Shown: positions 27,292 through 34,461 of the stretch, piece by piece
How positions within the stretch are numbered: the first letter of the stretch is position 1
Layout of the letters: each line of letters begins with the position of its first letter
DNA from: Candidatus Abyssobacteria bacterium SURF_5
GTDB lineage: Bacteria; Abyssobacteria; SURF-5
Reading direction: 5' to 3'
Length of the DNA stretch: 64,000 bases
Assembly (NCBI GenBank): GCA_003598085.1
Contig: QZKU01000127.1
Coordinates: forward strand, 24,334-88,333
The notes under the pieces: model-generated
Database searches by the model: none
What the model saw: the letters and a program-made list of their open reading frames with translations, nothing else
What the model was told of the DNA's origin: nothing
Program-made: the position numbers and the translations under genes

Positions 27292-27699
27292 ATGGCTACC
27301 AATGGCAACATTCTCCTGGTCGACGACGACCGGGATATCCGGGACGCTATCCAGATCATCCTGGAGAAGCACGGCTACAAGGTTCAGACCGCTGCAAACG
27401 GACGCGAAGCGCTCGCGGCTCTGAAAGCCAAGCTCCCCGATCTCATGATCCTGGACATCATGATGAGCACCGACACCGAGGGATTCGACCTGGCATTCGA
27501 ATTGAGGGGAAAACCCGAATACGAAAATCTGCCGATCATAATGCTGACCAGTTTCCTCGAAAAGGTCAGGGGCGAGGGCCCCGACAAGTTCCAGCACATC
27601 CTCGGTGAGGAGTGGCCGGCGAAGTGGCTGTTCGAGAAGCCCGTCGATACAAAAAAGCTTCTGGACAAGATACAGGCGATTTTGGCCGAGGCTTCCTGA
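27292..27699 (+). CDS. Receiver-only response regulator in the hydrogenase operon
   Basis: 135 residues: D11-D13 acidic cluster, phosphoacceptor D55 (MILDIMM), T86 (MLTSF) and K116 (FEKPVD). The loop before the last helix is longer than in CheY (EGPDKFQHILGEEWPAKWLFEKP), a variant with a conserved Trp. GGAGG lies at ideal distance before the ATG, 21 bases after the hydA stop. With the histidine kinase at 28486-30489 it probably forms a two-component pair that adjusts hydrogenase activity or expression. It has no DNA-binding domain. Confidence 0.92.
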   Translation: MATNGNILLVDDDRDIRDAIQIILEKHGYKVQTAANGREALAALKAKLPDLMILDIMMSTDTEGFDLAFELRGKPEYENLPIIMLTSFLEKVRGEGPDKFQHILGEEWPAKWLFEKPVDTKKLLDKIQAILAEAS

Positions 27700-27813
27700 G
27701 AACGACTGCGCTCAGAGTCCGTGGGCGGATCTAAAAACCGTTTCCGACCGCGAACGCTTGGCACGAACTCTTTCGCTTCTCGAGGACAGCCTCCTGTAGA
27801 GGAGGCGAAACCT

Positions 27814-28203
27814 ATGAAAACCGTGACGTACGGCAAGAGAAAATATCAGGTGGATGAAGGCGGCTTCCTCCTGAACCGCGACGGGTGGGACGAATTCTTT
27901 TCCGAAGGCCTCGCGCCTGACCTCAAGATCCCGCTCCTCACAAAGGAGCATTGGCAGGTGATTCACTTCATCCGAAAAACGTGCAGACAGGAAGGCAGGT
28001 GCCCGCTGGTCTATGAAACCTGCAGGGCCAACGACCTGCGCCTCAAGGACCTCCAAAGACTTTTCCCAACCGGCTATCAAAGAGGAGCCTGCAAATTGGC
28101 GGGCATCACCTACAGGGATGCCTATCCGGAATACGTGCTTATCCCTGCGGGGGGGGTCCTCCCAAGCGCCTGTTTCAGAGATACCATCCACCAAAACGTA
28201 TGA
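27814..28203 (+). CDS. DsrC/TusE-like sulfur-carrier domain protein (first of two, reading frame ends after a G8 run)
   Basis: 129 residues from the ATG at 27814, which follows GGAGG. It matches the DsrC/TusE/DsvC family along its length: DEGGFLLNRDGWDEFF, LLTKEHWQVIHFIRKTC, PLVYETCRANDLRLKDLQRLFP, and RGACKLAGI with the conserved inner cysteine of DsrC. The usual C-terminal PTGC-V arm is not present. Instead the chain runs on through PAGG into a tail that ends shortly after eight Gs (28149-28156). Removing one G from that run would join it in frame to a second DsrC-like domain (28157-28477). DsrC proteins carry persulfide or trisulfide as redox partners; a role linked to hydrogenase here is inference from position. 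Confidence 0.8.
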   Translation: MKTVTYGKRKYQVDEGGFLLNRDGWDEFFSEGLAPDLKIPLLTKEHWQVIHFIRKTCRQEGRCPLVYETCRANDLRLKDLQRLFPTGYQRGACKLAGITYRDAYPEYVLIPAGGVLPSACFRDTIHQNV

Positions 28204-28477
28204 AGTGGACGTACACGGCTTCCTCGTCGACCCCGATCAATGGGACGAACGATATGCCTTCATCAAATCTCTTGAAATGGGCTATGTGCGTGGACTGACA
28301 GAGCGGCATTGGGAAATCATCTACTTCATTCGCGACAGCTTCCGCAAAAATGGAGTGGTGCCGACGGTATATGAAGTCTGTGAAGCTAACCGTCTTGAAC
28401 TGGAACAGCTCGAGAAGCTCTTTCCGCATGGATATCATCGAGGCGCGGTCAAGCTTGCAGGGCTGAAAATACCCTGA
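28118..28477 (+). CDS. Second DsrC/TusE-like domain, in the neighbouring frame
   Basis: From about 28190 the frame encodes a complete DsrC-like fold: YEVDVHGFLVDPDQWDE, GLTERHWEIIYFIRDSFR, VPTVYEVCEANRLELEQLEKLFP, RGAVKLAGLKIP. The inner DsrC cysteine is replaced by Val, so this copy cannot form the usual thiol chemistry at that site. It lacks a convincing start of its own (nearest in-frame ATG at 28118 lies inside the first domain; no ribosome site), which supports the view that both domains are one tandem protein interrupted at the G8 run by a sequencing error, slippage or real mutation. The kinase gene follows 9 bases later. Confidence 0.65.
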   Translation: MPIRNTCLSLRGGSSQAPVSEIPSTKTYEVDVHGFLVDPDQWDERYAFIKSLEMGYVRGLTERHWEIIYFIRDSFRKNGVVPTVYEVCEANRLELEQLEKLFPHGYHRGAVKLAGLKIP

Positions 28478-28485
28478 GTCCCCCA

Positions 28486-30489
28486 GTGGGCAAGGTGGTT
28501 CGTGTGCTCTATACGATGCTGCTGAGAGCAATCAGCGTCCTTTCCTTTCGAACGTTCACCCAAGGGGTGCGAGAACTGGAGAGATTTCATCATCGGATCG
28601 AGACGACCACCTTGCCCATCCCCGAAGAACTCAACAAGCGCAAGCGGATCATCCTCGGTGAGCTGAGAGAACGAACATTGTGGTTCATCTCTCTGAGATG
28701 GTGGGTGCCTCCCAGCATAGCGGCGGCCTGCGCCGCAGGCTCGCTCGCGAAGGTGCAATTTGCCGCTCTGCCCGTTCTGGCTGTGGCCTTATTCATTCTC
28801 GCCTATAACGGCCTCTTCTATGCCCACAGCAAATTGATGCAACAACAACTGGAATGGCAGCCGGAGCTCGTGCAGCGCTTTACTCATTGTCAGGTTGCAC
28901 TCGATTACACCGCCATGTTTCTGCTCATCCACTTCACGGGCGGCGCTTCGAGCCCTCTCATCTTCTTCTTTATTTTCCACATCATATTCGCTTCTATCCT
29001 GCTGCGCCCGCTGACCGCTTACGGCTTCGCCTCGCTTGCCGCCGTCGGTATGACGATAATATCCGCGGCCGAATACCAGGGCTGGCTGCGGCAGTATCCG
29101 GTGATATACCGCGAAAACTTTATCAATCTGATCGATTCGCCGTTCCACCTGCTGGTTACCCTCGGCTTTTTCAGCATGTCCGTCTTTATCACCGCTTTCC
29201 TGACCACCGCCATTATGATCATGCTGCGCAAGCGCATCGTGAGCCTGGCCGAACTTTCCGAAAGGTTGACCGACCTCAACAAGAAGCTCAACAGCCTGTA
29301 CATGATGACCCAGACCATCCTCTCAACTCCTCGCCTCGATCAGGTGCTCGGCAAGGTCGTTACGGAATTGGCGCAGGTCATGAACGTGCAGGGCAGTTCG
29401 GTGAAATTGCTCAGCGAGGACGGAAAACAGCTTCGATACGCGGCCGTCCACGGACTGCCCGTCGAATGGACCAACAACAAAGTGGTGGAAGTCGACAAAA
29501 GCCCTTTGAACCGGCGCATCATTGAGGGAGAACCGTTCGTTACCGGACATGCAACCCAGCGCGAGATGTTTCAGTTCGGCGAAGACCTCGTCGCCGCGCA
29601 GTTGCAATCCGTCCTTTTCGTGCCGCTCATGGTCGAAAAACGCGTCACCGGAATTCTCGGAGCATACTGCAGGCTCCATGATCGCTTTCATGAGGAAGAC
29701 GTGGAATTTTTCCGGCAGTCGGCCGGACTGGTGGCCGTCGCTCTCGAGAACGCCCGCGCCTACGAAGCTGTGGAAAAGCTTCTGCGGGATCGCTCCTGGT
29801 TCATGATGAGGGTCGCCCACAATCTGCGCGCGCCCGTGTCGGCCATCGCCAGCATCCTCGACGTCGTCAGGAGCGGCTACCTAGGCGAATTGAACCCCGA
29901 TCAAAATGAATATCTGCGGCGCGTGGACCGCAGGGCCCGCACAATGCTCCAGATAATCGAAGAACTTATGATCCTTGCCACCAGCTCCAGACAGGAGCGA
30001 GCGTTGGCGTTCGCTTCAATCGACGTGATTGAGCTCGCCCGGAGAATCCGGCGCACGTTTCAGGATGAGGCCGCGCAAAAAGGCCTCTCATTTGCCGTTA
30101 CGGTCCCCGATCAGGCGCCGGCTATCCGCGGCGACTTCGAAATGATCGAGCAGATGCTCGAAAATCTCATCTCCAACGCGATCAAGTACTCGCCGGCCGG
30201 AGGAAATGTCAACGTCGTCTTCTCGCTCACGAATAACGACACGGTCAGGATCGAAGTCAGCGACAATGGAATCGGAATTCCCAAAGCCGATATGCCGCGC
30301 CTGTTCTCCGAATTCTTTCGCGCCGAAAACGCGCGCTCCATTGAAGAACACGGCACCGGTCTCGGACTCGCGATTGTCAAGGAGATCGTGGAACAACATG
30401 AAGGACGAATCCTTGTGGAGAGTGAAGAAGGATTTGGCACTATCTTTGTAGTGCATCTTCCTGTTGCTCGCAAGGAGGAAAAACAATGA
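28486..30489 (+). CDS. Membrane sensor histidine kinase with RegB-like six-helix sensor and GAF domain
   Basis: 667 residues from GTG at 28486 (an ATG at 28516 is the alternative). Residues ~60-250 form about six membrane helices with FISLRWWVPPSI and HFTGGASSPLIFFFIFH, which resemble the quinone/redox-sensing membrane domain of RegB/PrrB kinases. Residues ~270-425 are a GAF domain. The H-box is MMRVAHNLRAPVSAIASILD, followed by an HATPase domain (LISNAIKYSPAGG, DNGIGIPKAD, GTGLGLAIVKEIVEQHEG). It lies between the DsrC-like gene and hydG, overlapping hydG by 4 bases. Redox control of hydrogenase through the receiver at 27292 is a sensible inference from this context. Confidence 0.92.
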   Translation: MGKVVRVLYTMLLRAISVLSFRTFTQGVRELERFHHRIETTTLPIPEELNKRKRIILGELRERTLWFISLRWWVPPSIAAACAAGSLAKVQFAALPVLAVALFILAYNGLFYAHSKLMQQQLEWQPELVQRFTHCQVALDYTAMFLLIHFTGGASSPLIFFFIFHIIFASILLRPLTAYGFASLAAVGMTIISAAEYQGWLRQYPVIYRENFINLIDSPFHLLVTLGFFSMSVFITAFLTTAIMIMLRKRIVSLAELSERLTDLNKKLNSLYMMTQTILSTPRLDQVLGKVVTELAQVMNVQGSSVKLLSEDGKQLRYAAVHGLPVEWTNNKVVEVDKSPLNRRIIEGEPFVTGHATQREMFQFGEDLVAAQLQSVLFVPLMVEKRVTGILGAYCRLHDRFHEEDVEFFRQSAGLVAVALENARAYEAVEKLLRDRSWFMMRVAHNLRAPVSAIASILDVVRSGYLGELNPDQNEYLRRVDRRARTMLQIIEELMILATSSRQERALAFASIDVIELARRIRRTFQDEAAQKGLSFAVTVPDQAPAIRGDFEMIEQMLENLISNAIKYSPAGGNVNVVFSLTNNDTVRIEVSDNGIGIPKADMPRLFSEFFRAENARSIEEHGTGLGLAIVKEIVEQHEGRILVESEEGFGTIFVVHLPVARKEEKQ

Positions 30490-31892
30490 TCACCAGCACT
30501 AAAACCACAAATGAGTCTTTCATAGACGAGGTCGCAATACTGGAAGGCCTCGAAGCCGGCGAGCGCTCAGACGCCGGCCGCGTTCGAGACGCCATCGATA
30601 AGGCGCTTGATTTGCATGGGCTGAACCTCGAAGAAGTCGCAACCCTGCTTCAATGCGAAGAGCCGGAACTGTGCGAAGAGATGTTCGGCGCCGCCCGCAA
30701 AGCCAAGGAGTCAATATACGGCAAGCGTCTCGTCCTGTTCGCGCCGCTCTATATCTCGAATTTCTGCCAGAACAATTGCCTCTACTGCGCGTTTCGCTCA
30801 ACGAATCTGAACGTGAGACGCAGGGCGCTGACACAGCAGGAGATTGCCGCCGAAATTCGCACCCTCGAGAAGATGGGACATAAACGGATCCTGCTCGTCT
30901 CCGGGGATGCGCCTTCCCGCAACAACCTGGACTATATCTGCGAGTCGATCCAGACCATATACGAAACCCGGTGCGATCGCGGCGAGATCCGGCGAGTGAA
31001 CGTAAACATCGCACCCCTGAGCGTCGAGGAATTCCGGAGGTTGCACGCTAGCAAAATAGGAACGTACCAACTGTTCCAGGAAACCTACCACATCGGCGCC
31101 TATCGGAAAATGCACGTCTCCGGCTCGAAGACGGACTACCACTGGCGGCTCAATGCGGTCGGCCGCGCGTTTGAGGCGGGCATTAATGACGTCGGAGTCG
31201 GCGTCCTTTTCGGACTCTATGATTACCGCTTTGAGGTGCTCGCGCTGCTCCAGCACATTCGACACCTCGAACTCGTCTATGGAGTCGGGCCGCATACCAT
31301 CAGCGTTCCCCGCATCGAGCCGGCCGAAGGCTCCACCGTGGCGTCCAATCCGCCGTATCCGGTTTCCGACGAAGCCTTCAAAAAAATCGTGGCGATACTT
31401 CGCCTTGCGGTTCCCTACACCGGAATGATCATGAGCACCCGCGAGACGCCCGAGATGCGAGCGATAACCTTCGGGTTGGGCATTTCCCAAATCAGCGCCG
31501 CCAGCCGCACCGATCCCGGCGGCTATTCGGAAGGCGATCGGGTGACCGCGCAGTTCCAATTGGGTGATCACCGCAGCGTCGATGAGGTTATCCATGACCT
31601 GGTGCAGATGGGATACATCCCTTCCTTCTGCACCGCCTGCTACAGGCTCGGACGGACCGGGCAGGACTTCATGGACCTGGCCAAGCCCGGCCTCATCAAG
31701 CTGTATTGCCTGCCGAACGCCATTCTGACATTCAAGGAATACCTTGAAGATTATGCGAGTGAGACAACACGGGCAGCCGGCCTCTCAGCCATAGAGAAAC
31801 ACCTCGAGGATATCCCGTCCAAGCAACGATATGCCGAAGCCCGCAAAAGGCTCCTGAGAATCGAACGGGGTGAACGAGATATCTATTTCTGA
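30486..31892 (+). CDS. hydG: [FeFe] hydrogenase maturase HydG, radical SAM tyrosine lyase
   Basis: 468 residues. The radical-SAM cluster motif is CQNNCLYCAF near residue 96-105. The C-terminal auxiliary cluster motif is C-T-A-C-Y-R with a further Cys 22 residues on (YC in LIKLYCLPNA), as in HydG. HydG splits tyrosine to supply CO and CN for the H-cluster. Conserved blocks include RILLVSGDAPSRNNLDYI, YQLFQETYH and GVGVLFGLYDYRFEVLALL. Its start overlaps the kinase stop (ATGA). A strong hairpin (31935-31977) lies between this gene and hydF. Confidence 0.96.
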   Translation: MITSTKTTNESFIDEVAILEGLEAGERSDAGRVRDAIDKALDLHGLNLEEVATLLQCEEPELCEEMFGAARKAKESIYGKRLVLFAPLYISNFCQNNCLYCAFRSTNLNVRRRALTQQEIAAEIRTLEKMGHKRILLVSGDAPSRNNLDYICESIQTIYETRCDRGEIRRVNVNIAPLSVEEFRRLHASKIGTYQLFQETYHIGAYRKMHVSGSKTDYHWRLNAVGRAFEAGINDVGVGVLFGLYDYRFEVLALLQHIRHLELVYGVGPHTISVPRIEPAEGSTVASNPPYPVSDEAFKKIVAILRLAVPYTGMIMSTRETPEMRAITFGLGISQISAASRTDPGGYSEGDRVTAQFQLGDHRSVDEVIHDLVQMGYIPSFCTACYRLGRTGQDFMDLAKPGLIKLYCLPNAILTFKEYLEDYASETTRAAGLSAIEKHLEDIPSKQRYAEARKRLLRIERGERDIYF

Positions 31893-31934
31893 TTCGATAA
31901 CGCCTACGCCTTCCTCTTAGGCGGGTCACAGGGC

Positions 31935-31977
31935 CATCCCCCGCGCGCATCCCCCCCAATACCGCGCGCGGGGGATG
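31935..31977. other. 14-bp GC-rich hairpin in the hydG-hydF gap
   Basis: Bases 31935-31948 and 31964-31977 are perfect reverse complements (CATCCCCCGCGCGC and partner) around a 15-base loop. No U-tract follows, so it is not a standard intrinsic terminator. A weaker hairpin (CGCCT 31901-31905 with AGGCG 31919-31923) precedes it, and a 10-bp palindrome GAGCCGGCTC follows. An RNA-stability or processing element that sets the hydG/hydF ratio is possible. Confidence 0.6.
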
Positions 31978-32015
31978 AGCCGGCTCGAGAACAGCATGAG
32001 CTGAAAAGGAAAACC

Positions 32016-33329
32016 ATGGGTCAACGCGCACCGAAGGGTATTAGGCTTCACATCGGTCTTTTCGGGCGGCGCAATGTGGGTAAATCCAGCCTGCTGAACG
32101 CCATCACCCGTCAACAGGTCTCTATAGTCTCCGAACAGGCCGGCACAACCACCGACCCCGTCGAAAAACCGATGGAACTCCTGCCGCTCGGCCCCGTCCT
32201 GTTTATCGATACAGCCGGCATCGACGACGTGGGCGCCCTCGGGGAATTGCGCGTCAAGAGAACGCGCCAGGTGTTCGAGCGAACGGACCTCGGTGTCCTG
32301 ATCACCGAGCCCAACACATGGGGCGCCTTCGAAGAACAACTCCTCGAGCAACTCCGGTCGCTGCATATCCCGGTCCTTGTCGTCTTCAACAAGATCGACC
32401 TCGACCAGCCCAATCCTGCGATTTTGGAGCACCTCATTTCCTCCAAAATCCCCGTAGTCAAAACGGCGGCCTCTCAAAACGTCGGAATCCTGGATTTTCG
32501 GCAGGCCCTGCTCGATGCCGCCCCGCCTGAATTCATCAATAACCCCGCTATCCTTGCCGATCTCATCGGGCCGGGTGAGATGGCGGTGCTGGTGATCCCA
32601 ATCGATAAAGAGGCGCCGAAGGGACGCTTGATTCTGCCGCAGGTGCAGGCCATCCGCGATCTGCTCGATAACGACTCGTGCTGCGTGATCGTGAAGGAGC
32701 GCGAGCTTCGCGATGCGCTCGAAAGCCTGAAACGACCGCCAAGGCTGGTAGTGACCGACTCGCAAGTTTTTCTGAAAGTAGCCGCCGACACCCCGCGCTC
32801 CATCAAATTAACTTCGTTTTCAATCCTGTTCGCGCGCTACAAAGGAAATCTGCTCGAGCAGGTTCTGGGAGCGCTGGCTATCAAAAGGCTCAAACGCGGC
32901 GACCGAATTCTCATTGCCGAAGCCTGCTCACATCACCCGATCGCGGAGGATATCGGCCGCGTCAAAATCCCGCGCTGGCTTACCCAGTTTGTCGGCGGAA
33001 AGCTTGAGTTCGATACGGTCCAAGGACACGACTTTCCCGAGAACTTGTCGATCTACAAGTTGATCGTTCATTGCGGCGCCTGCATGTTGAACCGCCGCGA
33101 GATGCTCAGTCGCCACATCAAGGCGCGACGGGCAGGCGTGCCGCTTACAAATTACGGGCTCGTCATCGCTTACTCGCTCGGCATCCTCGAGCGCGCCCTC
33201 GAGCCTTTCCCTTCCGCGCTTGACCTGTTGAATGAACACAAGGAATGCCCTCATGAACCACCAGGAAATACTCGAATGGTTGAAGGAGAAAGACCGGCGA
33301 AATCTCCGGGAACTATGGCGGCAGGCTGA
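32016..33329 (+). CDS. hydF: [FeFe] hydrogenase maturation GTPase HydF
   Basis: 437 residues. GTPase motifs: G1 GRRNVGKSSLLN, G3 DTAG, G4 NKID. The C-terminal iron-sulfur and scaffold region has EACSHHP and, about 50 residues later, HCGACMLNRRE, the HydF cluster ligands. HydF receives the 2Fe precursor made by HydG and HydE and hands it to HydA. AAAAGGAAAACC precedes the ATG at 32016. The last ~25 residues (from about HKECPHEPP) overlap the hydE start and do not look like the conserved C-terminus of the family, so this tail is probably the result of a shifted stop codon. Confidence 0.96.
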   Translation: MGQRAPKGIRLHIGLFGRRNVGKSSLLNAITRQQVSIVSEQAGTTTDPVEKPMELLPLGPVLFIDTAGIDDVGALGELRVKRTRQVFERTDLGVLITEPNTWGAFEEQLLEQLRSLHIPVLVVFNKIDLDQPNPAILEHLISSKIPVVKTAASQNVGILDFRQALLDAAPPEFINNPAILADLIGPGEMAVLVIPIDKEAPKGRLILPQVQAIRDLLDNDSCCVIVKERELRDALESLKRPPRLVVTDSQVFLKVAADTPRSIKLTSFSILFARYKGNLLEQVLGALAIKRLKRGDRILIAEACSHHPIAEDIGRVKIPRWLTQFVGGKLEFDTVQGHDFPENLSIYKLIVHCGACMLNRREMLSRHIKARRAGVPLTNYGLVIAYSLGILERALEPFPSALDLLNEHKECPHEPPGNTRMVEGERPAKSPGTMAAG

Positions 33330-34302
33330 CGCAAGCAGGCGCCTGCACGTTGGCGACGAGGTGCACCTGCGCGGGCTGACCGAAATATCAAACCACTGCG
33401 TCCGCCAGTGCGGCTATTGCGGGCTGCGTGCCGGCAACTCCTACATCGAGCGCTACCGGATGAACAAGACCGAAATCATGGAGTGCGCCGGCGAATGCGT
33501 CCGGCGCGAATACGGCACGATTGTCTTGCAGGCCGGCGAAGATTACGGAATTAAAACTCCAGCCCTTTCGAACCTTATTCAAAGGATAAAAGCGGAGACC
33601 CCGCTTGCGGTCACATTGAGCATGGGCGAGCGCCCGCTTGCAGACCTCTCCGAATGGCGCAATGCGGGCGCCGACCGGTATCTGCTCCGCTTCGAGACTT
33701 CCGACCGCCACCTGTACGAGTTGATTCATCCCGCGTACAAAGGAAGAAAGTCCGACAGGATCGTGACACTGCGCGTGCTCAAATCGCTTGGCTATGAAAT
33801 CGGCGGCGGAGTCATGGTTGGCATTCCAGGCCAGACATATGAAAGTCTGGCGCGCGACATCGAGATCTTCCGCGAACTCGACCTCGACATGATCGGGATC
33901 GGCCCCTATCTGCCGCATCCGCAAACGCCGCTCGGGCGCGGAGAATGGAAACGAAATATTTCCGAAGCTGAACAGGCGCCAAATGATGAAGAAACGACGC
34001 TCAAAATGTTCGCGCTCTCCCGTATCGCCTGTCCCGAAGCGAACATCCCCGCAACCACTGCCCTCGCGACTCTTAATCCGCAGTCAGGAATCGAGGCCGG
34101 CCTCATGAGGGGCGCCAACGTGCTTATGCCCGACCTCACTCCACAGCGGTTCAGAAACAATTATCAGATATATCCCGACAGACAAGCCATCCACGACTCG
34201 CATGACCTGAGCTTGCGGCGACGCCTCGAAAACATCGACCGGCGGCCCGGCGTCGGGCCCGGCGGTCGCTTCGATCGGCTCTCCGAGATCATTGCCTTGT
34301 AG
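33253..34302 (+). CDS. hydE: [FeFe] hydrogenase maturase HydE, radical SAM
   Basis: 349 residues from the ATG at 33253, which has AAGGA eight bases upstream; the frame also opens at 33232. The radical-SAM motif is CVRQCGYCGLRAGN. Further blocks typical of HydE/BioB-like enzymes are GTIVLQAGEDYG, DRYLLRFETSDRHLYE, GYEIGGGVMVGIPGQTYE, IGIGPYLPHPQTPLG and GANVLMPDLTP. It acts on the HydG product during H-cluster assembly. The start lies 77 bases inside hydF, a long overlap for this pair. It is the last gene of the hydrogenase cluster; the 159 bases after it hold no clear terminator. Confidence 0.96.
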   Translation: MNHQEILEWLKEKDRRNLRELWRQADASRRLHVGDEVHLRGLTEISNHCVRQCGYCGLRAGNSYIERYRMNKTEIMECAGECVRREYGTIVLQAGEDYGIKTPALSNLIQRIKAETPLAVTLSMGERPLADLSEWRNAGADRYLLRFETSDRHLYELIHPAYKGRKSDRIVTLRVLKSLGYEIGGGVMVGIPGQTYESLARDIEIFRELDLDMIGIGPYLPHPQTPLGRGEWKRNISEAEQAPNDEETTLKMFALSRIACPEANIPATTALATLNPQSGIEAGLMRGANVLMPDLTPQRFRNNYQIYPDRQAIHDSHDLSLRRRLENIDRRPGVGPGGRFDRLSEIIAL

Positions 34303-34461
34303 CAAAGGAAAGCCGCCTGTTGCCTTGGTGCAAATTGAAGGTCTACATCATTGTCATCCAGATAGATTTCTGTCTTGCGGGAAATGGCTCAGCAGATCGC
34401 CGTGAAATGGCAAGAGCAGGAGGTAATAATACTGAGAGCGTGAACGGATAAGGGGAATTTC

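Noticed and set aside
27761..27785. TTGGCACG as a sigma-54 promoter before the DsrC-like gene
   Set aside because: The following GC is two bases too far for the strict GG-N10-GC spacing.
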